Made by a program: the position numbers and the translations under genes. Below, one piece after another: positions 7,773 through 17,172 of a DNA stretch of 19,873 nt. This DNA comes from SMAG-U1939 sp036376595 (GTDB lineage: Bacteria; Chloroflexota; Ktedonobacteria; Ktedonobacterales; JADMIN01): contig DASVAA010000130.1 of the NCBI GenBank assembly GCA_036376595.1, forward strand, positions 1 to 19,873, in the 5' to 3' direction. A model generated the notes under the pieces. It was not told the origin of the DNA and ran no database searches. It saw only the letters and a list, made by a program, of their open reading frames with translations. Every line of letters begins with the position of its first letter. The first letter of the stretch is position 1.

Positions 7773-8217
7773 GTACGCCGTCGTCCGCGTGGTGCCCAGC
7801 GTGGAGCGCGGCGAGTTCCTCAACGCCGGGGTGATCCTCTTCAGCCGCGAGCGGGGCTATCTCGCCGCGCGGGTCGCGCTTGATGCCCGGCGCCTGCGTT
7901 CGCTCGCTCCCACACTGGATGCCGCCACCCTCGCCACGCTCACCGCGCATCTCGACTCCATCCCGCGCGTCGCCGCTGGCGAGCCGGATGCTGGCCCTAT
8001 CGCACGCCTCAGCCAGCCGGAGCGGTACCACTGGCTGGTGGCGCCGCGCAGCACGATGGTGCAAATCTCGGAGGTCCACAGCGGCCTCTGCGACGATCCC
8101 GCCGCCGCGCTCGACCGCCTCTTTGACGAGCTGGTGACGGTGCATCCGCGCTCTCGCCAGCGGTCGCACTCCCAGGGCGCGGAGACGTCAGGCAGCAGGC
8201 GGCCAGCCGGTAGCTGA
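7750..8217 (+). CDS. DUF3037 family protein
   Basis: A 155-residue protein of the DUF3037 family, recognised by the N-terminal segment YAVVRVVPSVERGEFLNAGV, the following VILFSR, and the later RYHWLVAPRSTMVQ with SEVHSG. I chose the GTG at 7750 because GGAGGAGG lies six bases upstream and the conserved domain begins a few codons later. The frame is open further upstream, but only as the shadow of the kinase gene. The 23-base overlap indicates translational coupling with the HipA-like protein, so the two probably act together; the biochemical function of the family is not known to me. The last 20 residues are polar and likely disordered. It ends 20 bases from the convergent secA stop. Confidence 0.88.
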   Translation: MPARSTFEYAVVRVVPSVERGEFLNAGVILFSRERGYLAARVALDARRLRSLAPTLDAATLATLTAHLDSIPRVAAGEPDAGPIARLSQPERYHWLVAPRSTMVQISEVHSGLCDDPAAALDRLFDELVTVHPRSRQRSHSQGAETSGSRRPAGS

Positions 8218-8237
8218 CGGCGCTGCGCCACCTGCTC

Positions 8238-11216
<2,979 letters not shown>

Positions 11217-11284
11217 CGGTCAGCCACTCTCCGGCTCTCTATACAACACGCCGTGGCGCACGCACGGGTTGTGTCCTTGCGGGC

Positions 11285-11293
11285 AATATAGCA
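11285..11293 (-). promoter_or_regulatory. Candidate secA promoter, extended -10 (TGCTATATT)
   Basis: The minus strand reads TG-C-TATATT, an extended -10 element with five of six bases of the consensus hexamer, predicting a start about 60 bases before the secA ATG. No clear -35 hexamer is visible, which an extended -10 does not require. Confidence 0.45.
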
Positions 11294-11409
11294 CCTCGCC
11301 TCGCCGCCGGTCACATCACCAGCAACGCGAGACGCCCTCATCCGGCCACGGCGCGACAGGATTCCACCGTCAACAGTACTACGATCAAGTCGTCACAACA
11401 GCGCACCAA

Positions 11410-11418
11410 ATTATATCA
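11410..11418 (-). promoter_or_regulatory. Second upstream minus-strand extended -10 (TGATATAAT)
   Basis: The minus strand reads TG-A-TATAAT, a perfect -10 hexamer with the TG extension, about 195 bases before the secA ATG. It could be a distal secA promoter giving a leader of almost 190 bases. The surrounding sequence is otherwise GC-rich, which makes the AT core stand out. Confidence 0.45.
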
Positions 11419-11438
11419 CAGGGCCGCGACCGGCCGGC

Positions 11439-11463
11439 CCTCGCGTATAACGCCAGCGCGAGG
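11439..11463. repeat. Seven-base inverted repeat between the divergent promoters
   Basis: CCTCGCG (11439-11445) and CGCGAGG (11457-11463) are perfect inverted arms around an 11-base centre. They lie between the plus-strand and minus-strand promoter candidates of the secA/sigma-like intergenic region. This could be an operator or a structural element; no T-run follows. Confidence 0.3.
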
Positions 11464-11508
11464 CGCATGGATAGGCTGAATCTCTTCGCATCTTGCCTGC
11501 CCGAATGC

Positions 11509-11517
11509 TGCTATAAT
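11509..11517 (+). promoter_or_regulatory. Promoter of the sigma-like/HTH unit, extended -10 (TGCTATAAT)
   Basis: TG-C-TATAAT is a perfect extended -10 element on the plus strand. The best -35-like hexamer (TTGCCT) is at a wrong spacing of 13, so this is an extended -10 promoter if active. Transcription would start near 11524, leaving about 200 bases of untranslated leader before the ATG at 11727. Confidence 0.6.
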
Positions 11518-11523
11518 GGGGCC

Positions 11524-11726
11524 TGACGTGCAATTCGGGTGACTTTCGCTGGCATCCTGCTATCAGGTCGAACGCGCTGTTGAGATCGCCTCGCGCCGCT
11601 TGCCAACCGGGTTGGCTTCCGCTTTTGCGTGGCGCGATGGGAATGGGGACGTGGAACCAATGATGCCCGGTTGGCACCGTCCTGAGGCAGGCCCAGTTGG
11701 GAGCAACCACGGGGAGAACACGACGG
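11524..11726 (+). promoter_or_regulatory. Long structured 5' leader of the sigma-like gene
   Basis: From the predicted start to the ATG the leader is about 200 bases and holds no convincing ORF. GCCAACC (11602-11608) pairs perfectly with GGTTGGC at 11610-11616 and equally with a second copy of GGTTGGC at 11669-11675, so two exclusive folds are possible. A small CCTG/CAGG hairpin follows at 11681-11691, then the ribosome binding site GGGGAG at 11711-11716. I do not recognise it as a known riboswitch class. Leader status is inferred from promoter position and gene start. Confidence 0.4.
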
Positions 11727-12650
11727 ATGGATGATTCCAAGAAGACGGGGGCGCAACAGCAGGATCGCGCACAGCGCCGCATGGAGCTGACCGGCGAGGC
11801 GCCGGGTGGCACGGGAGCGCAAGCACAGGCGCAGGCAGCGACAGCCGAAGTAACGCGCCGCGCGGCCACGATGCCCACCGCGCCGATCCCGCCCGACGCC
11901 ACTGACGAGGCGCTGCCCGATCCGCGCGACGCCGCCACGCGCACGCGGCTGACACAGCGCACGGCGACCGGCGGCTACGCGATACCCGAGGCGAGCCTGG
12001 TGCGGGCGATCCGCGGCTGGCGCGCCAAGGGCGAGATAAGCGTCGTGCGGACACTCTGCGGGCTGCTGATCGAGCGCTGCCAGCCGGAGTTCCAGCGGCG
12101 CGCATGGGGATTGCGCCACCGGCCGGACCTGATGGAAGAGGCGATTGCGGGCATGATCGAACAGGTCTTGCGCGAGGCGCAAGACCCCGGCGAAATCTTC
12201 ATGACGCAGAACTTCGTCCACTACCTGCGCTGCTGCGCCGCCGACAACTTCGGCCGGGTGCTGCGGCAGGAGGGCCTGAGCTACCGCCGCGACGAGCAGG
12301 GCCGGCCAGCGGGGCGTCCGCTGCACGTGCCGCGGGCGCTGGTGGACCGCATTGACGTGGCGGCCGAGGACCGCGAAGAGGAGCCGGGTGCGGCGCCGAT
12401 CATCGCGGACCCGCGCGACGGGCTGGAGGAGCGCATGGCAGCTATCGAGGCGCAGCGCATCCTGAGCTACCTACCCGATCCGCTCGACCGCCAGATCATG
12501 GTCTTGCGGGCGTTGGAGCACCAGCGCTGGGATGACATCGCCAAGCTCTGCGGCAAGACGGAGCGGACGATGCGCCTGCGCTACGAAAAGGCGATCGTGA
12601 AGCTGCGGCAAAGCATCGAGGCCGAGGCCGCGACAGCGGTGGCGCGCTAG
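11727..12650 (+). CDS. Divergent sigma-70/ECF-like factor
   Basis: A 307-residue protein with the layout of a sigma factor. Residues 1-85 are a polar, Ala/Gln-rich low-complexity tail. About 108-180 resembles sigma region 2, with LCGLLIERCQPEFQRRAWGL followed by an acidic helix (DLMEEAIAGMIEQVL). A linker of about 65 residues follows. About 236-297 is a region-4-like helix-turn-helix with LPDPLDRQIMVLRALEHQRW, then DDIAKLCGKTERTMRLRYEKAI. Region 2 is only weakly conserved, so it could instead be a sigma-like DNA-binding regulator. I chose the ATG at 11727, with GGGGAG ten bases upstream; a TTG ten codons earlier is in frame but unsupported. The XRE-type gene follows 57 bases later and probably shares the transcript. 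Its promoter target is unknown. Confidence 0.7.
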   Translation: MDDSKKTGAQQQDRAQRRMELTGEAPGGTGAQAQAQAATAEVTRRAATMPTAPIPPDATDEALPDPRDAATRTRLTQRTATGGYAIPEASLVRAIRGWRAKGEISVVRTLCGLLIERCQPEFQRRAWGLRHRPDLMEEAIAGMIEQVLREAQDPGEIFMTQNFVHYLRCCAADNFGRVLRQEGLSYRRDEQGRPAGRPLHVPRALVDRIDVAAEDREEEPGAAPIIADPRDGLEERMAAIEAQRILSYLPDPLDRQIMVLRALEHQRWDDIAKLCGKTERTMRLRYEKAIVKLRQSIEAEAATAVAR

Positions 12651-12707
12651 CGTTCCACCGGCGGCATTACACGGGATTTGGGCACGATACGGGTGAGGAG
12701 TACGGCA

Positions 12708-13409
12708 ATGAGGCAGACGACAAAGGGCGCCCTGCCAGGGGGCAAGGCTCCCGGTGGGGGTGGCGATCTGATGCGGGCGAAGATGGATCTGGTGGCCGCG
12801 TGCGGGCGCGGCGAGCCGGACGCGCTGGGGCACATCCTGGCGACCTATCCCGCGCACATCCCGGAGCTGATCGAGTTCAGTGTGGCGCTGCGGGCGAGTA
12901 GCGGCTACGAGCACGAGGCGCTGACGGCGCAGTCGGCGGCGGTGGCCGAGCGGGCGCTGGATCGCGCGATGGCGGCGGTCTTCGGCGGCGAGACGCCAGT
13001 GGCGGCGCCTGCTGCGGCACCGCGTGTGGTAGCGACCGTGGCGCGCGGGGCGCAGGGCGTGGTGGCGACGCTGAAGCAACTGCGCAAGGCGCGCAAGCTC
13101 ACGCCGCGCGCACTGGGCGACCGCGTGGGGCTGGGCGTGGACGTGGTGACCAACCTGGAGCATGGGCTGATCCGCGCGGCGAGTGTGCCGGAGCGGCTGG
13201 TGAAGGCGCTGGCCGACGCGCTGGGCGCGAATCTGGACCAGGTGACAACCGCGCTCAACGCACAGCCGGCGATCGTCCCAGCCCTTCAGCGCGCGCGCAG
13301 CGGCGCGACCAAGGATGCGCCCCAGATGGAGGCGATGGATTTCGCCGAGGCGGTGCGCATCAGCACCAACATGACCGACGAGCAGAAGGCGCGCTGGCTC
13401 GACGAGTAG
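12708..13409 (+). CDS. XRE-type helix-turn-helix protein, partner of the sigma-like gene
   Basis: A 233-residue protein with a central Cro/XRE-type helix-turn-helix at about 119-176 (LKQLRKARKLTPRALGDRVG, then VDVVTNLEHGL and VKALADALGANLDQV). The N-terminal part (20-95) is helical with a Gly-rich start and no recognised family. The stretch 95-118 is Ala/Val-rich and linker-like. The C-terminal 45 residues end in an acidic helix (DEQKARWLDE). The ATG at 12708 has GAGGAG seven bases upstream, an excellent site; a TTG at 12678 is in frame but unsupported. It lies 57 bases after the sigma-like gene in the same direction. A role in controlling or assisting that factor is inferred from position only. 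Confidence 0.75.
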   Translation: MRQTTKGALPGGKAPGGGGDLMRAKMDLVAACGRGEPDALGHILATYPAHIPELIEFSVALRASSGYEHEALTAQSAAVAERALDRAMAAVFGGETPVAAPAAAPRVVATVARGAQGVVATLKQLRKARKLTPRALGDRVGLGVDVVTNLEHGLIRAASVPERLVKALADALGANLDQVTTALNAQPAIVPALQRARSGATKDAPQMEAMDFAEAVRISTNMTDEQKARWLDE

Positions 13410-13424
13410 GGATGGCAGGGACGG

Positions 13425-13485
13425 TGAACGCGGAGTCCGCGGAGAATCGCGGAGGACGCGGAAACCAGAGCAAGAGCAAGGACCG
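13425..13485. repeat. Degenerate CGCGGAG-type repeat block
   Basis: Directly after the XRE-type gene the plus strand shows an imperfect tandem pattern of GCGGAG and GGACGCGGA units, then a purine-rich CCAGAGCAAGAGCAAGGAC. The same purine-rich unit type appears inside aroA at 15171-15308. I take both as members of one interspersed repeat family; family membership is inferred by eye. Confidence 0.5.
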
Positions 13486-13525
13486 AATTGGTCGATCTGC
13501 GTTGTGCCGTGCGCGTCTCGCGCTT

Positions 13526-13559
13526 GCAAGGGGTTGCCGCCTCACCCGCGGCCCCTTGC
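13526..13559. terminator. Strong hairpin between convergent genes, possible bidirectional terminator
   Basis: GCAAGGG (13526-13532) pairs with CCCTTGC (13553-13559) and GCCGC (13536-13540) pairs with GCGGC (13548-13552). This gives a 12-base-pair stem with a three-base bulge and a seven-base loop. It lies between the ends of the XRE-type gene and the antirepressor-like gene. No T-run follows on either strand, so termination by this hairpin alone is uncertain. Confidence 0.5.
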
Positions 13560-13585
13560 GCGTCGCGCGTCCACCGGACGTTCCC

Positions 13586-14494
13586 CTATCGTCCCTGTCG
13601 GCGCTCCGCGCTCGCGATGCGCGTATGGAACCACTCGCTCATGCGCTCCCATTGGTCGTCTGGGATGTCGCTGTACTTTGCGACATGGAAGCTCGCGTTC
13701 AGCTCGCCGTAGATCGCCCCGAAGGAGAAGCCGCCGAGATCGTGTAGCCGCGCCGCCATCGCGCGCACCGTCGCCTGGTGCTCCGTCGTGAGCGTCTTGG
13801 GACCGAGCAACTCCTTCATCGCGACCACGATCTGCGAGAGCGCCTCTACCCCCTCCACACGGTCTTCGAGCGCGTCTTGCCGCTGCTCCAATATGTCCTG
13901 GCGCTGTGCGAGCGCCTGGTGCTGGCGCTCACTCTCCTCACGCCAGGCATCTATCTGGTCCTGCCAGTCGAGCCATGCGCGCATCCCCCGCCGCCACTCA
14001 GCCCATTCCGCGCGACTGGCATCGCGTCCTGGCGGCGCCGGCTCGATCATGGACTCCGAAGGAACCGGCGCGCCCGGCTGAGGCAATGAGGAGTGCTGCT
14101 TGCTGGCGAAGTGCTGCGCCAGGACCTTCACACACTCACGCTGGAAGACGATCACATCCGGCCGCGTCTCGGGTTTTACGCGATTCTCGTCAATGCCAAA
14201 GAGCCAGCCAGGGAGCACGTCGAGCGTCAGCGCCGGCATGACCTGAGGACCGCCCTCAGTTTGCACACGCACGGACACAAGGCCATCGGTCAGCGCCGTC
14301 TGGCGTAGGATACGGCGCAACTGGGCCTGTACATTGAGGTTCAGCCCTTCGCAGATCCAGCGCAGGACCACGCAGATCCGGCCATCATGCAACCGCACCG
14401 CCACCAGCGTGCGCCCATAGAAGGGAACGGAATCTTGCTCAGCCGGAGCCAAAGCCTCACCCGGAACGTTGTCGTTAGTGTTGTCAGTGCCCAT
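13586..14494 (-). CDS. Phage antirepressor-like protein (P22_AR_N plus ORF6C domains)
   Basis: A 302-residue protein. Residues about 22-130 match the P22 antirepressor N-terminal domain pattern, with VPFYGRTLVAVRLHDGRICV, RWICEGLNL and LDVLPGWLFGI. A Trp/Arg-rich helix and a Gln-rich coiled coil follow (about 160-232, with repeated QRQD units). Residues about 238-298 resemble ORF6C, with IYGELNASFHVAKYSDIP and DQWERMSEWF. In phages such proteins relieve repressor control or regulate DNA-linked switches. Here no other phage gene is nearby, so it is either a domesticated regulator or a relic. The ATG at 14494 has GAGAGG eight bases upstream and lies behind its own promoter and leader hairpin. 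The frame is intact. Confidence 0.82.
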   Translation of the reverse strand: MGTDNTNDNVPGEALAPAEQDSVPFYGRTLVAVRLHDGRICVVLRWICEGLNLNVQAQLRRILRQTALTDGLVSVRVQTEGGPQVMPALTLDVLPGWLFGIDENRVKPETRPDVIVFQRECVKVLAQHFASKQHSSLPQPGAPVPSESMIEPAPPGRDASRAEWAEWRRGMRAWLDWQDQIDAWREESERQHQALAQRQDILEQRQDALEDRVEGVEALSQIVVAMKELLGPKTLTTEHQATVRAMAARLHDLGGFSFGAIYGELNASFHVAKYSDIPDDQWERMSEWFHTRIASAERRQGR

Positions 14495-14514
14495 CTCTTC
14501 CGCCTCTCGAATAG

Positions 14515-14537
14515 GGGGTAGTCATCATGGCTACCCC
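14515..14537 (-). promoter_or_regulatory. Leader hairpin or operator upstream of the antirepressor-like gene
   Basis: GGGGTAG (14515-14521) and CTACCCC (14531-14537) form a perfect seven-base inverted repeat with a nine-base loop, about 20 bases before the start codon and within the predicted leader. It could be a repressor site or an mRNA hairpin that limits access to the ribosome binding site. Confidence 0.45.
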
Positions 14538-14611
14538 TTTGCCATTGGGGCACTGATGAGCAGGATTGGGGGATCGGGCGGATAGCAGAACCGGGGAAAC
14601 TCAAACATGCT

Positions 14612-14640
14612 ATCCTATTTCGTAGCCCTCGCACTGTCTA
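14612..14640 (-). promoter_or_regulatory. Sigma-70-type promoter for the antirepressor-like gene
   Basis: On the minus strand TAGACA (14640-14635, five of six to TTGACA) and TAGGAT (14617-14612, four of six to TATAAT) are separated by exactly 17 bases. The predicted start is near 14605, giving a leader of about 110 bases that contains the inverted repeat at 14515-14537. Confidence 0.55.
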
Positions 14641-14737
14641 CGTCAGCGCCGGGGTCAGATGGGCGTACCCGTTGCCGCGGGTGCGTCCATCGCACGTTCT
14701 GCCGCCAGTATAGCATGCGGGTACATAGTGCAAGGCA

Positions 14738-14769
14738 CGTAGCCAGAATGGAGCGACGAACGGGCTACG
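14738..14769 (-). terminator. Inverted repeat directly after the aroA stop
   Basis: CGTAGCC (14738-14744) and GGCTACG (14763-14769) are perfect seven-base arms with an 18-base loop, starting two bases after the aroA stop codon. The position suits a terminator or 3' stabilising hairpin, but the loop is long and there is no T-run. Confidence 0.3.
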
Positions 14770-14771
14770 GG

Positions 14772-16301
14772 TCATGGCTGCAAGACCGTGACATGGGCGC
14801 CGAGCCGCGCGAGATCGGCGAAGAAGCCGGGATAGCTCTTGGCGACGGCGTTCGCTCCCCTGATCGTGAGACCCGACGCGCTGCGCAGGCCGGCGATGGC
14901 GAGTGCCTGCACCAGCCGGTGGTCGTCGTGCCCCGCGACGCCAACCCCGCCGGCGATGCCCTCCGGCCGGCCGCGCACGACGATCGCGTCGTCTTCGGCG
15001 GTAATGTCGGCCCCCGCGCGGGCCAGCTCGGCGCACAGGTCGCCGATGCGGTCGCTTTCCTTGAGGCGCAGCGTGCCTGCGCGCTCGAAGCGTGTCTCGC
15101 CGGGGACGAAGCACGCCGCGGCCGCGAGCACCGGCACGCTGTCTATGATCGCGTCGGCGTCGAGGACGACTGTGGCAGAAGGATTCACCACAGAGGAAAC
15201 GGAGGGAACGGAGGGCAGAGCAGAGGGAGAGGAGAGAGCAACCGCAGAGGACGCCGAGGACGCAGAGGAGAAAGCGGAGGGAGAAATTGAGAGCGCGGAG
15301 GGTGCGGAGGACAGGACGACATGCGCGCCCAGCGTGATCAGCGCGGCGAGCATATCAGGGGCCCCTTCGCTCTCGGCGTCGAAGCCGGCGAGCGTAAGGC
15401 GACGGCGCAGCACGAGCGTGGCGGCGGAGAGGGCAGCAGCGGAAGGTACGTCGCCGGGGACGGTGTACTCGCGGGCGGCGAAGCGCTGCTCCCCCGGCAC
15501 GACGAAATGACGCAGGTTGGGTGCGGCTGTGACGGCGATCCCAGCGGCGGCGAGGGCATCGAGCGTCGCGCGCACCAGTGGCGCCGAGCGCAGATCGTCC
15601 GTCACGCTGATCTCCAGGCCGCGGGACAACAGCGGCGCGAGATAGAGCAGCGCGCTGAGATACTGCGAGCTGTGCGCGCCCGACACCGTGACCGCGCGAC
15701 CCTGGGGTGGTCCGCCGCGCAGCGTGACAGGCAGCAGCCCACCCGGCTCGCGCGCCGTCACGTCGAGGCCGAGCTGGCGCAACGCAGCCAATAGATCGGC
15801 GTTGGGACGCCGGCCCAGCGAGTCGGGGTGGTCGGTCTCGAAATGCACCTCTGGCAGCAGCGCGCCGATTCCCAGCAGCAGCCGCAGCACCGCCCCCGCG
15901 TTGCCCATCCGCAGCGGCTCGTCCGGAACCGCCAGTCGCCCACCGACGCCCTCCACGCGCAGCGACCAGATGAGCGACCCCTCGCCGCTGCCCGTGCTCG
16001 GCTCGGCTTCCCAGGTCAGCCGGCCGCCGAGCGCGCGCAGTACCCGCACCAGCACCGCCGTATCATCCGCGAGCGCCGGTCCCCGCACGCGCGACTCGCC
16101 TGCCGCCAGAAAGGCATTGAGCAGGTAGCGCAGCGTGAGGTACTTTGAGCCGGGCAGCGCGAGCTTGGCCGGCGCCTCCGTGGACGCGGGCGTCGCATCC
16201 GGCGCGGGACCGGCGACATGCACCATCCGTGGCGGAGCGGGTAGCGGCGGCAGCGCGGCGCTGGCGGGGTTCCAGTCGTGAGCAGGGGGATGATCGTTCA
16301 C
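14772..16301 (-). CDS. aroA: Divergent EPSP synthase (3-phosphoshikimate 1-carboxyvinyltransferase) with a low-complexity insert
   Basis: Sixth step of the shikimate pathway: joins shikimate-3-phosphate and PEP. The 509-residue product is about 80 longer than usual, from a 45-residue Pro/Ala-rich N-terminal tail and a Ser/Ala/Pro insert at about 332-377. Family residues present are K53 and R58 (LPGSKYLTLRYLL), SSQ at 211-213, D387, KESDR at 414-418, DHR at 460-462 and K488. Two positions are unusual: Tyr54 replaces the near-invariant Ser after the first Lys, and NAGA (134-137) replaces NAGT at the PEP/glyphosate pocket. The GTG at 16301 has AGAGG seven bases upstream. The fold is clear; whether this is the organism's main EPSP synthase or a specialised relative is open. 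Confidence 0.85.
   Translation of the reverse strand: MNDHPPAHDWNPASAALPPLPAPPRMVHVAGPAPDATPASTEAPAKLALPGSKYLTLRYLLNAFLAAGESRVRGPALADDTAVLVRVLRALGGRLTWEAEPSTGSGEGSLIWSLRVEGVGGRLAVPDEPLRMGNAGAVLRLLLGIGALLPEVHFETDHPDSLGRRPNADLLAALRQLGLDVTAREPGGLLPVTLRGGPPQGRAVTVSGAHSSQYLSALLYLAPLLSRGLEISVTDDLRSAPLVRATLDALAAAGIAVTAAPNLRHFVVPGEQRFAAREYTVPGDVPSAAALSAATLVLRRRLTLAGFDAESEGAPDMLAALITLGAHVVLSSAPSALSISPSAFSSASSASSAVALSSPSALPSVPSVSSVVNPSATVVLDADAIIDSVPVLAAAACFVPGETRFERAGTLRLKESDRIGDLCAELARAGADITAEDDAIVVRGRPEGIAGGVGVAGHDDHRLVQALAIAGLRSASGLTIRGANAVAKSYPGFFADLARLGAHVTVLQP
15171..15308. repeat. CCACAGAGG/GACGCAGAGG-type repeat inserted in frame in aroA
   Basis: The plus strand is almost pure purine with C interruptions, starting TTCACCACAGAGG and passing through CCGCAGAGGACGCCGAGGAC. 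It resembles the CCACAGAG/GACGCAGAG interspersed repeats I know from many bacterial genomes and the block at 13425-13485. It falls in aroA between LGAHVVL and VVLDADAIIDSVPV, where EPSP synthases normally have a short loop, and keeps the frame open. On the coding strand it yields a stretch made mostly of Ser, Ala, Pro and Val. Insertion is inferred from composition and protein length. Confidence 0.65.
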
Positions 16302-16459
16302 CAGCGGGCCTCTACAGAGATTGCATAGCCTTCAGCGCGTTCACAATGGGTGGTATCGCAGCGCGCGAGCGCGTCAAGGTAATTGGTGCAACTGTATGCG
16401 ACTCAACACGCTCACCCGCTAGCTTGGGATATTCGGCTGATCAATTCCTTCAGGGCACG

Positions 16460-17062
16460 TCAGGACGCATCACTCGCGTCTACACTGGATAGCATATCAG
16501 ACGCCTCTAGAGTGGCTCTCAGGCGACTTTTGAAGATCGAGCGGCGCAGGAGCAGCGTCGGGATCAGCCACAACGGATAGGCCAGATACGGTAGGTTGGT
16601 GAGCCAGAATGACGCGCTGTTGGTGACGGTTTTCAGACCAGCGAAGATGTCGCCCAGGAAGAAGCCGATAATGGCATATAGGATCATGCCGCCGCAGAGC
16701 AGGCCGACGGGGATCACCCAGCGGCGTAGTCCCAGCAGGCCAATGCCAGTCGCGAGGTAGAGCGGACCCAGCAGAAAGGCATCCTCGACGGCACCGGCCA
16801 GCACACCGGGGTCTATGCGATGATACGTGTTGTCGCCGTTGAGAATATACCAAAACCAAACGGCCCCAAGTGGGTTGGTATGGGGACCGATCGGGAAGAC
16901 GCTGGGGTTGGCCGCATACAGGACATAATACAATTGCGGGATGCCGGTGACGACGCCCAGCAGCAGCGAGAAGCCGGCGAGGATCGTGATCGCCAGCGGG
17001 CGGCGCGGCGCAGGCGAAGTGGCGGACGGGACTGGTGCGGCGGGTGTGGCAGTCGTGGACAC
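16460..17062 (-). CDS. Unknown membrane protein with about four helices
   Basis: A 200-residue protein of no family I recognise. After a short Thr/Ala/Pro-rich start come four hydrophobic segments: ITILAGFSLLLGVVTGIPQL, a stretch around AFLLGPLYLATGIGLLGL, VIPVGLLCGGMILYAIIGFF, and LPYLAYPLWLIPTLLL. The loop after the first helix carries a GPHTNPLGAVWFWYILNGDN segment. The C-terminus is basic and then polar. I chose the GTG at 17062 because GGAGG lies four bases upstream; the frame is open 26 codons further, but that part is Arg-rich and lacks a ribosome binding site. It lies between the SUI1-like gene (110 bases upstream) and aroA (158 bases downstream). The function cannot be assigned. Confidence 0.65.
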   Translation of the reverse strand: MSTTATPAAPVPSATSPAPRRPLAITILAGFSLLLGVVTGIPQLYYVLYAANPSVFPIGPHTNPLGAVWFWYILNGDNTYHRIDPGVLAGAVEDAFLLGPLYLATGIGLLGLRRWVIPVGLLCGGMILYAIIGFFLGDIFAGLKTVTNSASFWLTNLPYLAYPLWLIPTLLLRRSIFKSRLRATLEASDMLSSVDASDAS

Positions 17063-17172
17063 ATGGCCTCCAGCGGTGGTGACGGCGCGGTCGCTTTGGC
17101 TGCGCCGCGAGTGTCGCCAGCGTACCAGCCGGCTCCGCATGCGTCAACCCTGTGCGTCAAGCTTGCGCACGC

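Noticed and set aside
6963..8217. Calling the kinase/DUF3037 pair a hipBA toxin-antitoxin system
   Set aside because: The kinase lacks the full HipA architecture and the partner has no helix-turn-helix, so the evidence supports only a coupled pair of unknown function.
11524..11726. SRP RNA, RNase P RNA, tmRNA, 6S RNA or a known riboswitch in the leader
   Set aside because: None of the conserved core sequences that I know for these RNAs is present.
11511..12326. A 271-codon open frame on the minus strand over the sigma-like gene
   Set aside because: Arg/Leu/Ala-rich antisense shadow with no ribosome binding site, overlapping the promoter and leader of the opposite gene.
13526..13559. Reading the 12-base-pair hairpin as a classical Rho-independent terminator
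   Set aside because: No T-run follows on either strand. I list it only as a possible terminator.
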